DNA from: Pyronema omphalodes
Lineage: Eukaryota; Ascomycota; Pezizomycetes; Pezizales; Pyronemataceae
NCBI GenBank assembly: GCA_024516155.1
Contig: JAJJXM010000068.1
Location: forward strand, 244,295-308,294
Direction of reading: 5' to 3'
DNA length: 64,000 nucleotides
Part shown: positions 22,901 through 32,446 of the stretch, in pieces
Layout of the letters: each line of letters begins with the position of its first letter
Position numbering within the stretch: the first letter of the stretch is position 1
Program-made: the position numbers and the translations under genes
The notes under the pieces: model-generated
Seen by the model: only the letters and a program-made list of their open reading frames with translations
The model's database searches: none
What the model was told of the DNA's origin: nothing

Positions 22901-23967
22901 GCCTCTTTTTCCCTGAATACGGAGAGGTAATCTGCATATTCTGGTGGTATTATTCCTTCCAGGGAATCATGTTTGTTCTTCCCCGCTCGGATTATGGTAC
23001 TCGCGAGTTCCAATTCCCCGGAAGTGGCAATTGATTTCGCAGGAGCGGTTTCCCAGTTCCCCGGTTCTTTCTGGTTGGCTGGCGCAGTAGCGATTGATTT
23101 GGCGGAAGCGGGGTCCCAGTTCCCCGGTTCCTTCTGGTTGGCTAGCGCTTGCGGGGGTTGCCGCGAGGCGCACTGAGGCGAGTCGGGATCGACCTCGCGG
23201 GATTCCGCGCGCCTAGATCCCTGTACGCTTTCCATATCCTCGTCCTCCGACTCTTCCACTTCTTCTCCTTCTTCATCCTCTTCTATACTTTCTCCCCAGA
23301 TCTCTTGGATGCGAAGCTCATCTTCCTCATCCGTCTGGAGCATCTCTTCCGGCCCTTCCATACCATAGGCGTGCTCCGCTTCCTCATGTATCCAGTCGAT
23401 TATATTCTTTTTCTGCCCCCCGTTCCGACACGGTCGTGGCATGGGGCGAGGTAGGAAGGACAGTTCTTTCCGCATTTTTCGGAATCGAAGACAATCCTTC
23501 CCTCCTTCCAGTCGATGCTGGGATTGTGTTTTCCGCAAGCAAGGCAGTCCCAGGATAATGGGTGCGTTGCCAATGGTAATACAGTGGAGCCTAATATCTT
23601 CCCTATGGTCGTTGATCACCATGGTCACCATGGCATCGTGGGTTACTGGGCCCCCATCCAATTCCCGTCCGTCTACAGCGAGAATCCTTTCGTGGGGTTA
23701 ATTTTTTCGCGCAGGGCAATCCCTGATGTCTCACATATTTTCGATACTATAAAATTCTCCGTGGCCCCGCAGTCGATCATGGCCGTTGTGTGGTATTCTT
23801 TCTTATTTCGTCCGATTAATTTTACTCGCAGGATAATCTTTTTCGTTTCTTCCGTATGGTCCTACACTCGATATTCTATCCGCCGGTCCTGCCGTGGTTG
23901 AACTGGTGGGCGACAGTTGCCCCAGGAATCCACCTTTTCCTCTTATTACTGGGGACTCTCTTTTCCC
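19959..23967 (-). pseudogene. C pol: PR-RT-RNase H-integrase-chromodomain (frameshifted)
   Basis: Enters by predicted -1 frameshift at 23967-23961. Remnants in order: protease region (IDCGATENF, then GGPVTHDAMV and ITIGNAPIILGLP), acidic linker with an imperfect repeat of ANQKEPGNW, RT ([25 protein letters not shown]), RNase H (DHKNLEYWQTKRDLNLRQ), integrase HHCC (QAVGHPGRARTLE...CDTCKRIK) and core (SMDFITGL, ISDRGSLF, ESDGQTERVN). A chromodomain follows at about 20120-19985 (EWEVEEILDSRRHRGQIQYR). Frameshifts lie near 23550, 22070 and 20990. Ends APQL-TAA at 19959, overlapping the ORF3 ATG. Confidence 0.9.
23930..23967 (-). promoter_or_regulatory. -1 ribosomal frameshift signal of C
   Basis: Minus strand: slippery heptamer G GGA AAA (23967-23961) in the gag phase, 6-nt spacer, then CCCCAG (23954-23949) pairing with CTGGGG (23935-23930). 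The gag stop TAA follows four codons after the heptamer. Same layout as in D. Confidence 0.75.
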
Positions 23968-25001
23968 GACGTCTCACCGAGTCCCTCTTCTACCCATGTA
24001 GTTTCCGCTGCTCTGAATAATTTCTTACTTGGGCACTTCGCAGCGTAGTGTCCCACCTTCCCACAGTTAAAACATTCGTTATTCCGCTTCCGCCTATCCT
24101 CCTCCATCCTATCCCTTGGTTTCGGTCGACGAGTGGAATCTAATTCCATTGGTTCAGGGGTCGGAGAGTCGAGAGTCGTGTCCCTGCCGCTTAAGGTGGG
24201 GGTGGTGATAGAATTGAGGTTCATATCGGGTCCTCAGGGTTCGGAAATTGAATAGTCGGTTGTCTAACGCTATGGCCTTGTTGGCGAATTCCGTGAGATC
24301 CGTTGGTCGTTCGTCAAGGAGTGCCAACTGTCGTTGGACGTCTGTGTTTAGTCCATCACTGAATTGATCGATGTAGGTCTCGTCATTATATCTTAAGTCG
24401 GATTTGATTCTTTGAAATTCGGACCAGTATGCAGCGGCGGATCGCGCGCCCTGCCTGATCATCTTGAACTTTCTTCTTGCGACTTCTTTTGAGTCGGCTT
24501 CCCCGAAAGCCCTACTGACAGCGGTCATGAAGGCCTCCCAGGTCGTGTATACGCTTTTCCCCTCCTTGATGGACGGCTCGATCCATGCCCAAGCGTTACC
24601 TCTACAGCGGGAGCTCGCATAGTTGACCTTTTTCTGTTCGGTGTCGAACCTATTCCCTTTACAATTGAACTTCAGTTCGCATTGCGTCAGGAATGCCCTC
24701 AGCTTAATTCTTTCCCCGTAGTACAGCTCCGGGTCTTTACCTTGGGGTTACTGTTTGTCGTGGGGCGATGGAGTTGAATGAGGATCTGGTTCAACTGCTC
24801 CTAGGTCATCGTGACCGGAGTGACAAGTCCCAATCCTGCCGGGGTCGCCATTTCCGCAGGGTCGTCCGTAGAGGTATGGGGCAGTTCGGGGGATTCGGGG
24901 GTCTCTGGTCTGGATGGTTGTTCGGGGGTCACTGGGCTTGCCGATCCGGTCGGTTCTTGTTCGATATGTTCTCCGAGCTCTTTTAGCTGAAAGGACGCCA
25001 C
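23946..25001 (-). pseudogene. C gag (with N-terminal extension lacking ATG)
   Basis: Capsid-type Gag of the D/C lineage: AVSRAFGEADSKEVARRKFK, then AYWSEFQRIKSDLRYNDET, then zinc knuckle CFNCGKVGHYAAKC (about 24090-24050). A CAG-to-TAG nonsense (MT-stop-EQL, about 24801) and a frameshift near 24190 break it. The first ATG (24851, EMATPAGLG) has a homologue in D. However, about 50 codons upstream remain open and similar to D (SFQLKELGEHIEQE..TGSASPVTPE), with GTG at 25001 aligning to GTG in D. Real start uncertain. Confidence 0.8.
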
Positions 25002-25013
25002 TGTGTGCGCCTT

Positions 25014-25071
25014 CTTCTGGGTTTTCTGGGTTTTCTGGGTTTTCTGGGTTTTCTGGGTTTTCTGGGTTTTC
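25014..25071. repeat. 9-bp minisatellite (GGTTTTCTG)n
   Basis: About six direct copies in the leader/gag start of C. On the minus strand they read as repeated Thr-Gln-Lys. D lacks it, so it is a recent expansion in C. Confidence 0.9.
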
Positions 25072-25097
25072 GTTCCGCGTTGGGTGTCGTACACAGG

Positions 25098-25107
25098 ACG
25101 CAATCAA
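25098..25107 (-). promoter_or_regulatory. C primer-binding site, predicted self-priming
   Basis: Minus strand TTGATTGCGT, one nucleotide after the 5' LTR, is the exact complement of ACGCAATCAA in the LTR (25314-25305 on the minus strand). That stretch lies about 37-45 nt after a TATAAG box, where the mRNA should start. This is the Tf1-type fold-back primer arrangement. Confidence 0.75.
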
Positions 25108-25108
25108 A

Positions 25109-25920
25109 TATCAGAATCCGTATCCACGGTTACTGACGACGGGCAGCGCGGGGGTTTCGGCGGCGAGGAGGGCGGCGGCGGGTTAGGTAAGGCTGGTAAG
25201 TTGGGAATGGGCAAGGGTTTGGCTGGGAAATCACAGGTGAGTTTCGGAGAGATGGGCATATCACAAGGGAACTTTTTGTAGATAGGATTGTAGTAAATAG
25301 AAACTTGATTGCGTGAAGAAATAAACTACATACAAAAGTCCTCCTCTTATACTTGCTCCTTCATGACTCGTGACTCAGCATTCTCCGCCTGCGGAGAATG
25401 CTCTCAATGCTAACCGCCGTGATAACTACATACATGACCAACATCCCCCACCATTTGCCAACCGCCGTAATTCCAAATAAGAAAACAAGGGAACAATACA
25501 TACCAAAGATAACTAACCGCCGTAATTCCAAATAATAATAACAAAGAAAGAGTACATACCAAAAGAGATAACTACCTGGCTAACCGCCGTGATTCCAAAT
25601 AACAAAGAAAGAGTACATACCAAAAGAGATAACTACCTGGCTAACCGCCGTGATTCCAAATAATAAAGAAAGAGTACATACCAAAAGAGATAAGTAAAAG
25701 ATTCCAACATTTTCCTAGCCGCCGTGATACCTAAAATAAATTCAAATAATAAATAACTCCGAACATATGAAAATGCCCGGCAAGGGGCCCAGCCCCTTGC
25801 CCTAACCCTATCCCTATCACTTCATGATGGCGTAGCAGGTTGCTAGGGTGATGGCAACCACCCATAGCCCTGCGGTGGTGACGGCGGAGGCCAGGAGCAT
25901 GTCACGGGAGCGTTGTGACA
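25109..25920 (-). repeat. C 5' LTR
   Basis: 812 bp, same length as the 3' LTR with about 20 differences, mostly transitions. Contains the predicted promoter (minus-strand TATAAG near 25350) and the self-primer 25305-25314. Confidence 0.92.
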
Positions 25921-26817
25921 GCCATCCCATTCACCTGGGGCAAGGACCAGCAAAACGCCTTTGACCGCTTAAACAATACGTTTACCACAGTACCTATCCT
26001 TAAGCATTTCGACTACGAAAAGCCCATTGTGGTGGAAACGGACGCATCTGACTATGTGTCCGCCGGAGTGTTGTCTCAATGCGTCGAAGACAACATGCTG
26101 CATCCCATTGCATTCTACTCCAAAAAGCATTCCCCGGTGGAATGCAATTACGAAATTTACGACAAGGAACTACTCGCGATACTTCGATGTTCGGAAGAAT
26201 CACGGCCCCACTTGGAGGGTTCTGCCTTTCCCATCAAAGTACTCATAGATCACATGAATCTTGAATATTTCATGACAACGAAACTACGAAATGGATGTCA
26301 AGCGCGATGGTCCGAGTTCCTATCGCCATTTAACTTCGTCATCACCTACCGACCTGGGACGTTGGGATTGAAACCAGATGCCTTGACGAGACATGCCGCG
26401 GATCTCCCGGGAGAAGGAGACGAACGAATACTGGCAAATCAACAAGCTGTTCTGAAACCACAGAATTTCCAACTGTGCATGACCACGCCCATGATACTGG
26501 CACCCTCAGAAGTTGAACTCCTGTTCAAGGAGGGATACAAGACACATTCATTCCCAAAGCGAGTGTTGGGAATGCTGGAAGACGGAACACAAATCTGTAA
26601 AGACATCACTCGCCGACTGTTCCGCGTTAGCAAACCAATTGTATTATCAGGATTGTCTCTATGTCCCCGCACTGGACAAATTATGCCTAAAAGTACTACA
26701 AGATCACCACGACCCGCTCACCATGGGACACCGGGCCGTGCGAAGACTTTCGAACTCCTCGCTGTAAACCACTATTGGCCCTCGATGCGAAAAGCTGTGG
26801 ACCAATTCGTCCGCAAC
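25921..26817 (+). pseudogene. B1 pol, part 2: RNase H and integrase HHCC start
   Basis: Continues RT after the C insertion: IPFTWGKDQQNAFDRLNN, then [17 protein letters not shown] (RNase H catalytic DAS), [13 protein letters not shown], and the integrase zinc-binding region up to DQFVRNC, where the solo E LTR cuts in after GCAAC. The reading frame is open throughout, but substitutions at conserved sites (LRNGCQARWSEF for LLNRRQARWSEF; GHRAVR-type shift near 26600-26740) show decay. Confidence 0.88.
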
Positions 26818-27936
26818 TGTAACGGCGAACAAGGGAGAGATAGCTGACGGAGAACCTGAGGGCTCTTCTCAATTATTCACTCTTGAGTTCAATGGATATA
26901 ACCTTATAATAACTTCAACGTTAGAAACTCTTAAGCTGTGTCAAGCATCAACTTAGAGACTTTCTGTGTTTAGAAGTTCAAGGAAATAAACAAAGATTTC
27001 AAGGGACAAAGAGATCCAAAGACGGGAACGAGGACGAGGACGTAAACAAAGATTTCGACAAAGTATTTGAATTTGTAAATAAACAAATAACTGTGTAAGG
27101 AGAAAAGAAAAACAAAATAAACAAACAAAGAAACAATCCTCTTATATACAGTTTTTCCTCCTTACACGCCGAGCCACTACTTGCAGATTTTTCCCAAAAA
27201 ATAACTAAGTAAACAACGCGGTCGCGGTTGCGCGTTCTAGACTCGCTAACGCGTTCGTACCAAATTAGCGTGTTTGCGTGCACAGCCTCGTCGCGCGCTC
27301 GTTAGCGTATCTCGCGTGCGCGATAGCGTACTTTGTGTTCGCGCTAGCGTAACCCTAAGCGTAGTCACGCGCGCGCTTCTGTAACCCTAATCGTGCGCGT
27401 GCGTCCGTGACCCTAACCCTAGCGGTGCACGTACGGTCACAAACCTAACCCTAGTTTGTGTGCGTGCGGGTGCAACCCTAACCCTAGTCACGTGAATCCA
27501 GATCAGCTGCGATTGGAAAGATGGTGCAATACTGATAAGGTCACATGACTAGATCTTATCTTATCGATAAGATGATCTTGCCCTAGCCCTAGTCACGTGT
27601 GCGCACATTAGTAGACCAGTGCGCGTGCATACTGATCTACTACTGATTAGAACACGTGACCGATCTTATCTAATCGGATAAGATGATCGGTAGACCGTAG
27701 GTATGGAATTTCCGAAAAGGGATCCGAGCTGACCCCTAACCCTGGAGGTATGTCACGTGACCTTTTTGACAATTTGGGAATTGAGCGTAACCCCAACCCA
27801 GGCGAGTGACGAGTGATGATCGAAGACCGAAGGATAATAGAAATAAATAAACAAACGAGTGCTGAATAATGAAGCCAATGATAATAGGTGAATGAATGAC
27901 GAGGAGGGGGAAGGTAATAATTCTCGAGCCGTGACA
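26818..27936 (-). mobile_element. Solo LTR, family E
   Basis: 1119 bp, TGTAACGG...GCCGTGACA, with perfect target duplication GCAAC (26813-26817 and 27937-27941) in B1 integrase. Same family as the LTRs of E1. Contains many CCCTAA-type telomere-like motifs (about 27345-27490), 21-bp tandem units ending in TAGCGTA (27290-27352), and two GATA-type palindromes (27558-27573; 27663-27684). Confidence 0.93.
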
Positions 27937-29105
27937 GCAACTGCCAGATTTGTAAAACAACGAAAGCGACCCGCCACGCACCTTATGGAACCCTGAAACC
28001 CCTATCAGTCCCGCATCTCCCGTGGCAAAATATATCCGTGGACTTCGTCACTGGACTTCTGGTATCCGAGGGCTTCGACGCGATATACGCGATCGTTTGC
28101 CGACTCACAAAACAGCGGCATGTCGTGCCCTGTCAGTCCACGATAGACGCGGAAGGCTTCCCGCAACTCTTCTCGGAAAATGTATTCAAACTCCACTGTC
28201 TGCCGGATACAGTAGTATCCGACCGCGGCCCACAATTTGTCGCTCACTTTTGGAAGCACCCTGCAAATTGTATGGGGATTCAGTTTGCCACGAGCACGGC
28301 CTTTGACCCCCAGACCGATGGCCAAACAGAAAGAATAAACGCGGTTACCAAACAGTATCTCTGCGCGTACGTCTGCAACTTACAGGATGTCTGGAAAAAG
28401 CTTTTACCCTTGGCAGCATTTGCCGTGAATAATCAAGTACCAGTCTCGGCATCGCTGTCCCCATTCTACGCTTTGTACGGTCAACACCCCAAATGCTCCT
28501 TCGCAAGGGAACTCAGGCCAGACAACCCTGAGGAAGTCAAAGCAAAAGAAGTAGCGAAAAGAATGTCCCACATTCATGACGTTCTGCTTTCCAAAATGAA
28601 GTATGCCCAACCCCACCACGGGGAAGCCGCAGACAACTCCTGACTCCCTGCGCCGGTCTTCAAACCAGGAGACTTGGTATAGCTGGACGCCCGCAACCTA
28701 AGAACCCGTCGCCCATGAAGGAAACTGGAAAATAAACACCTCGGCCCCTTTACTGTTGTCCGTCCCATTCGTTCCCATGCCGACGAGTTGGATATCCCGG
28801 ACACGATGAAACACCATACGACCTTTCCAGTATCTCTACCAAACCCGGCGCCTTCGGACCCTCTCCCTGGACAGATAATGCCACCGCCCTTACCCATAGT
28901 GGTAGACGGTGAAGAAGAATGGTTCGTCGACTAAATCCTGGACAGTCGTTGGTCTCGAGGAAATCTACAGTACCTCGTCAAGTGGACAGGCCACAATTCC
29001 CTGACCTGGGAACCGGACACGAACCTCTCAGAACACGAGGCCGCCGAACGCTTTCATCAACTGTACCCAGACAAACCTCCTCCTCTCGTAGGAACTCAAG
29101 CCCAC
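27937..29105 (+). pseudogene. B1 pol, part 3: integrase core and chromodomain
   Basis: Resumes with C-x2-C of the integrase zinc finger (NCQICK), then SVDFVTGL, VSDRGPQFVAHFWKH and TDGQTERINAV, so the D,D,E catalytic triad is visible. Stops appear after about 28640 (TGA where other copies have a coding triplet; also TAG and TAA at about 28680 and 28933). The chromodomain remnant lies at about 28910-29070 (SRWSRGNLQYLVKWTGH-like). The terminal stop has been lost at the polypurine tract. Confidence 0.87.
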
Positions 29106-29116
29106 AGGGGGGGTAC

Positions 29117-29644
29117 TGTCACGGCACACGGCTGATGAATTGTTGTGTTGTTGCGGTGCCGTTGTGTTGCTGTTGTCCTTGTGTTGTTGTTGTCGTGTGT
29201 TGTTGCCGTTGTGTGTTGCTGTTGTGTGTCATGCCGTTGAACTTGATGATCGATTGATGATGGATAACGTCCGCCGAGCTGTAGGAGCTGTGGCGTTGCA
29301 GGTTGGATGATGGAGAATGGAAGTCACACATGTTGTGATGTTGGTTGACGGCCCAGCAAGAGTGCTGGCCGCTTTCTGTACATAAGGAGGCTTGCCTCCC
29401 GGTCGTTGTAGCTCTCCATCGAACGTCTTGTGCTTCTTCCTGTCCTTTTCTAAGAAATCACAATCTCTTCTCTTCGCAAGACTTGTGTCACTCTTGTTCT
29501 TGTCCTTGTCCCTGTTTCGTGTGCTGACCGTTCGTTGAGCACTCCGGTCCCTGTTTCTCTGTTGCGCCTCCCGGAGCCCAGCCTAGCCCTGACCCCCCAG
29601 TAGTGTTCAGCGTGTCCTTCGAACTTCCGTTCAGGTTCCTGACT
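29117..29644 (+). repeat. B1 3' LTR
   Basis: 528 bp, preceded by a GGGGGGGTAC polypurine tract. Its last base is T instead of A. Several percent different from the 5' LTR. Confidence 0.9.
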
Positions 29645-30144
29645 TCGGCCTTCCATGAAGCTGGTTATCCAGCCAATCAGTCCCTTGTCGAAAGCTGCTC
29701 TGCGCAGCTTGTTGGTGAGGCATACGCTTTTGACCGTGGGGAAGGCACCCTTGACATGCATCAAGAGAGCCCTAGCTAATAGCTTTTCTTCCCAAGCAGC
29801 TTCTACGACTCCGACCAATACCGCCACCACGTCCGGCGCCGATCTATTTGCTCTTCCTCCGAACTGCCCATTGTTCAGTATCCCCGTACGTTCAGCCTCC
29901 TGCGCGAGGAGCACCGCGACGACCTTTTCCACCATCTTGTCTAAGCAGCTGAGCAACGAGGTTTTTCGGAAACTCTTCGCACGGGAGTGACTTGACTTTC
30001 CCGGCTTTGGGATGCACACTTCCTTCGCGATCTTCCAGTCGCGGGGGTGGTACCACAGGCGCAGGCAGTGTCTTACAAGCCAGACTAAATTGTCTGGGTC
30101 CCACGAGAGCAGGGCCTTAATGATGAGGACTCCCAGCGCGTCTG
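29645..30144 (-). pseudogene. LINE: N-terminal part of reverse transcriptase
   Basis: Minus strand: LSWDPDNLVWLVRHCLRL, then WKIAKEVCIPKPGKSSHS (the RT fingers motif W-x-A-x-x-V-x-I-P-K-P-G-K), then LDKMVEKVVAVLL, NNGQFGGRANRSAPD and LIGWITSFMEGR. It continues in 14374-14020. The usual catalytic Asp in the first palm strand is altered (LLMHVKGAFPTV where xxDVxGAF is expected), a sign of an inactive RT. The E1 LTR abuts at 30145, and nothing upstream in the LINE is present. Confidence 0.85.
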
Positions 30145-30336
30145 TGTAGCGGCGAACAAGGGAGAGATAGCTGACGGAGAACCTGAGGGCTCTTCTCAAT
30201 TATTCACTCTTGAGTTCAATGAAGATAACCTTATAATAACTTCAACGTTAGAAACTCTTAAGCTGTGTCGAGCATCAACTTAGAGATTTCTGTTTTTCGA
30301 AGTTAAGGAAATAAACAAAGATTTCAAGGGACAAAG
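30145..30336 (-). repeat. E1 3' LTR, distal piece
   Basis: TGTAGCGGCGAACAAGGG..., homologous to 26818-27000 and 58651-58845. Interrupted by B2. Confidence 0.9.
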
Positions 30337-30868
30337 TGTCACGGCACACGGCTGACGAGCCGTTGTGTTGTTGCGTCACCATTGTGTTGTCGTTGTTGTG
30401 GTTGACGACGTGCCGTTGTCTTGTCGTGTTGTGTTGTGTTGTCGTTGTGTTGTTGTGTGTGCCGTGCCGTTGTTGTTGATGGACTGACTGATGATGGATG
30501 ACGTACCATGAGCTGGAGAGCTGTGGCGTCGCAGGTGAAATGATGGAGAACGGAAGCTGTCATGTAGCGATGTTGGATGACGGCCCAGCAAGAGTGCTGG
30601 CCGCCCTTTGTACGTAAGGAGGCTTGCGTCCCCGTCGTTGAGTTCTCCATCGAACGTCTTGTGTCTTTCCCTTGTCCTTTAAATAAAGACTCCTCTTCTC
30701 AAACCTCATGTCATTCTTGTCCTTGTCCCTGTCCTTGTCTCGTGTGCCGTCCGTCTGTCGTGCACTTCGATCTTTGTCTTTCCGTTCCCATATCCCGGAA
30801 CCCGCCTAGTTCCCCCTGCTGGTAGTGTTCAGTGTGTCCTTCGAACGTCCGTTCCTAGTTCCCTGGCA
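30337..30868 (+). repeat. B2 5' LTR
   Basis: TGTCACGGCACACGGC...CCTGGCA. Self-primer ATCGAACGT at 30649-30657 is exactly complementary to ACGTTCGAT at 30871-30879, just after the LTR. Confidence 0.92.
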
Positions 30869-30904
30869 TTACGTTCGATCTAAATATTTCTTCGACCAAC
30901 ACGC

Positions 30905-31147
30905 ATGAACCCAACCGGTTCTGCTTGGACACATGCCTTGAAACAAGCCCTGGAGACTCATACACTAACCGAGACCTTCGGAATATCTGACCGATTCGCT
31001 GGCGCAGTCCGACGAGCCATCCGAAGAGCAGAAGATCACTGCTACCTTGTGGTCCGCTGGGAACTCCAGGATTATACTTACCAGGAGTACGTCCGTCACA
31101 CCATGCGACTTAAGCCGATCCTCCGAGCCCGCCAAGATGCACGTTAA
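30905..31147 (+). CDS. B2 ORF0 (80-aa leader protein)
   Basis: ATG 37 nt after the LTR. An 80-residue basic protein (MNPTGSAWTHALKQALE...ARQDAR) whose stop overlaps the gag ATG by 11 nt (ATGCACGTTAA, 31137-31147). Compared with B4 (51645-51887), most nucleotide changes are at third positions (for example CGA/AGA for Arg, TTC/TTT for Phe), suggesting past selection on the protein. No family recognised. It could be a missing N-terminal part of Gag reached by frameshifting, or a peptide that controls gag translation. Confidence 0.6.
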   Translation: MNPTGSAWTHALKQALETHTLTETFGISDRFAGAVRRAIRRAEDHCYLVVRWELQDYTYQEYVRHTMRLKPILRARQDAR

Positions 31148-32446
31148 AGTCATCGAGGAGGGGCATTGGCAGCAAATCGTCAACGCTGCTTCCATGACTC
31201 AGTTTCCAGACGGGCACGACCCGGTCACGTTCACTCAGCAGCTCGCTCAATCGATCCTAGACGCCCAAGATCATCCCACGGGCTACATATTAAACGACCT
31301 CACAGAGACCCCCGGCTCCCGCAACAGCACCCGAGTTTCCAGTCCTGTCGCCTCCCGCGCTCCGGAAGCCCCCACCCCTGCCCCCATTCCCCCCGTTGTT
31401 ATTCAGACTGGGTCCGTTGAGGTCTACACAAACGGCCCAGAGACAGCGCCGCGAACCGCCGCGCCCCTCACCACAGCCGCAGCCGCAGCTCCCGCCCCCG
31501 CTATCCTCGCGCCAGTCCCAAGACTCCCCCCCCGAGACCCCGAAATACTCTTGACCCCCGAGGAACAAGCAGACAAGACCAAAGATCAGTATTATGAGCG
31601 GGAGACCACCCGTCAGCGCACACTACTTAACGCGTTACTCGCCTCCCCCGGCATACGCGTTACCGGAGATGAAATTCTGGATCCACCAACCTTCGATGGG
31701 TCCAACAAGGAGGACCTCCGTCGTTTTGTTTCCTTGCTTCGTATGAAATCGGTGAGCGACGAATTACGCTTCCCAACCCCCCACAAGCGCATCTCTTATG
31801 CCATGGGCCGTCTCCGCGGACGCGCCCTTGATCAGATCCTTCCGTATATCAAGGATAATGGTAACAGCTGGGCCCTAACCGACGTCGAGGACGTCATTAA
31901 AATCATGCAGCGTACCTTTGGAGACCCGGACGAGCGCGCAACGGCTCGTTTCAAACTACAAAATCTCCAACAAAACAACCGCGAGTTCTCAGATTATTAT
32001 GCAGAGTTTTCCCGCCTGGTCGCTGAATTGGGCTGGGATGAAGCCGCTACCATGGACGCTCTACGGAATGGCCTATCCCTCGAGTTGCAACAATGCACGA
32101 ATTTGTCGAACAGTGCGAAAAATTGGACTCCCAGTTGAGAGCACTGAAGAATCTCCGCAAGCTGCGCACCAACCGCGGCCAAGTCAAACCCACTACCGCC
32201 GCCACTCCCACCACAAGCCGCCCCACCCCCGCTACCCAATCAACTACCGCCTCCTCTAACAAACAAACCCCTGCCCAAGGACCCCGTCGGAAACTATCAG
32301 CACAGGAACGCGCTACCCGCCTGTCAGAAGGACGTTGCCTCTACTGCGGTGGCCTCGGCCACATCGCAGCCTCGTGCCCCGCTAAGACTAATGTCAAAGT
32401 TGCAAGTGTTGAATTATTGGATAGTGAAGAAGATGTTTCAGGAAAA
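31137..32446 (+). pseudogene. B2 gag (frameshifted by a short deletion)
   Basis: Begins MHVKVIEEGHWQQIV; Pro/Ala-rich linker, then capsid-like region (DPPTFDGSNKEDLRRF, GDPDERATARFKLQN). A ~30-bp deletion near 32085, compared with B4, removes EKLVGAPP and shifts the frame. The second half (32093 on) carries the knuckle YCGGLGHIAASC. The slippery site is A GGA AAA (32440-32446), mutated at its first base, and the stop that normally follows has become CAA-like sequence. Confidence 0.88.

Larger units (their letters stand above)
18184..25920 (-). mobile_element. Ty3/gypsy chromovirus C (complete, LTR to LTR, decayed ORFs)
   Basis: 7737 bp, inserted in B1 pol with perfect target duplications GCCAT (18179-18183 and 25921-25925). 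On the minus strand the LTR begins TGTCACAACG and ends CTGATA. Both LTRs are 812 bp and about 97-98% identical by eye. Order on the minus strand: LTR, primer site, gag, -1 frameshift, pol with chromodomain, a third ORF, LTR. Several frameshifts and stops interrupt gag and pol. Most similar to D in this window. Confidence 0.93.
14375..29644 (+). mobile_element. Ty3/gypsy chromovirus B1 (full length but decayed, carrying nested C and a solo E LTR)
   Basis: Family B element inserted into the LINE. Ends are TGTCACGGCACACG... and ...TCCTGAC[T]. The target duplication is TCAGC (14370-14374) versus TCGGC (29645-29649), one transition apart. Without its nested guests (C 18184-25920; E solo LTR 26818-27936, each with one target copy) it is about 6.4 kb: LTR, ORF0, gag, pol with chromodomain, LTR. 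It is the oldest B copy here, with many nonsense codons. Confidence 0.9.
9207..30144 (-). mobile_element. Tad1-like non-LTR retrotransposon (LINE), 5'-truncated and split by nested insertions
   Basis: Read on the minus strand, the pieces are 30144-29645, 14374-14020, 12610-11028 and 9615-9207. Joined in order they give reverse transcriptase, RNase H, a C-terminal CCHC knuckle, a stop, a 3' UTR, and an AAAAC-type tail at about 9207-9226. This order matches the Tad1/I-like lineage of fungal LINEs. Between the pieces lie B1 (14375-29644), A2 and A1. The 5' half (endonuclease, ORF1) is missing, because the left LTR of E1 abuts at 30145 and the sequence does not resume beyond E1. Confidence 0.85.

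Noticed and set aside
27345..27490. Interstitial telomere array from a chromosome fusion
   Set aside because: The CCCTAA motifs are short, interrupted, and present in every family-E LTR, so they belong to the LTR.
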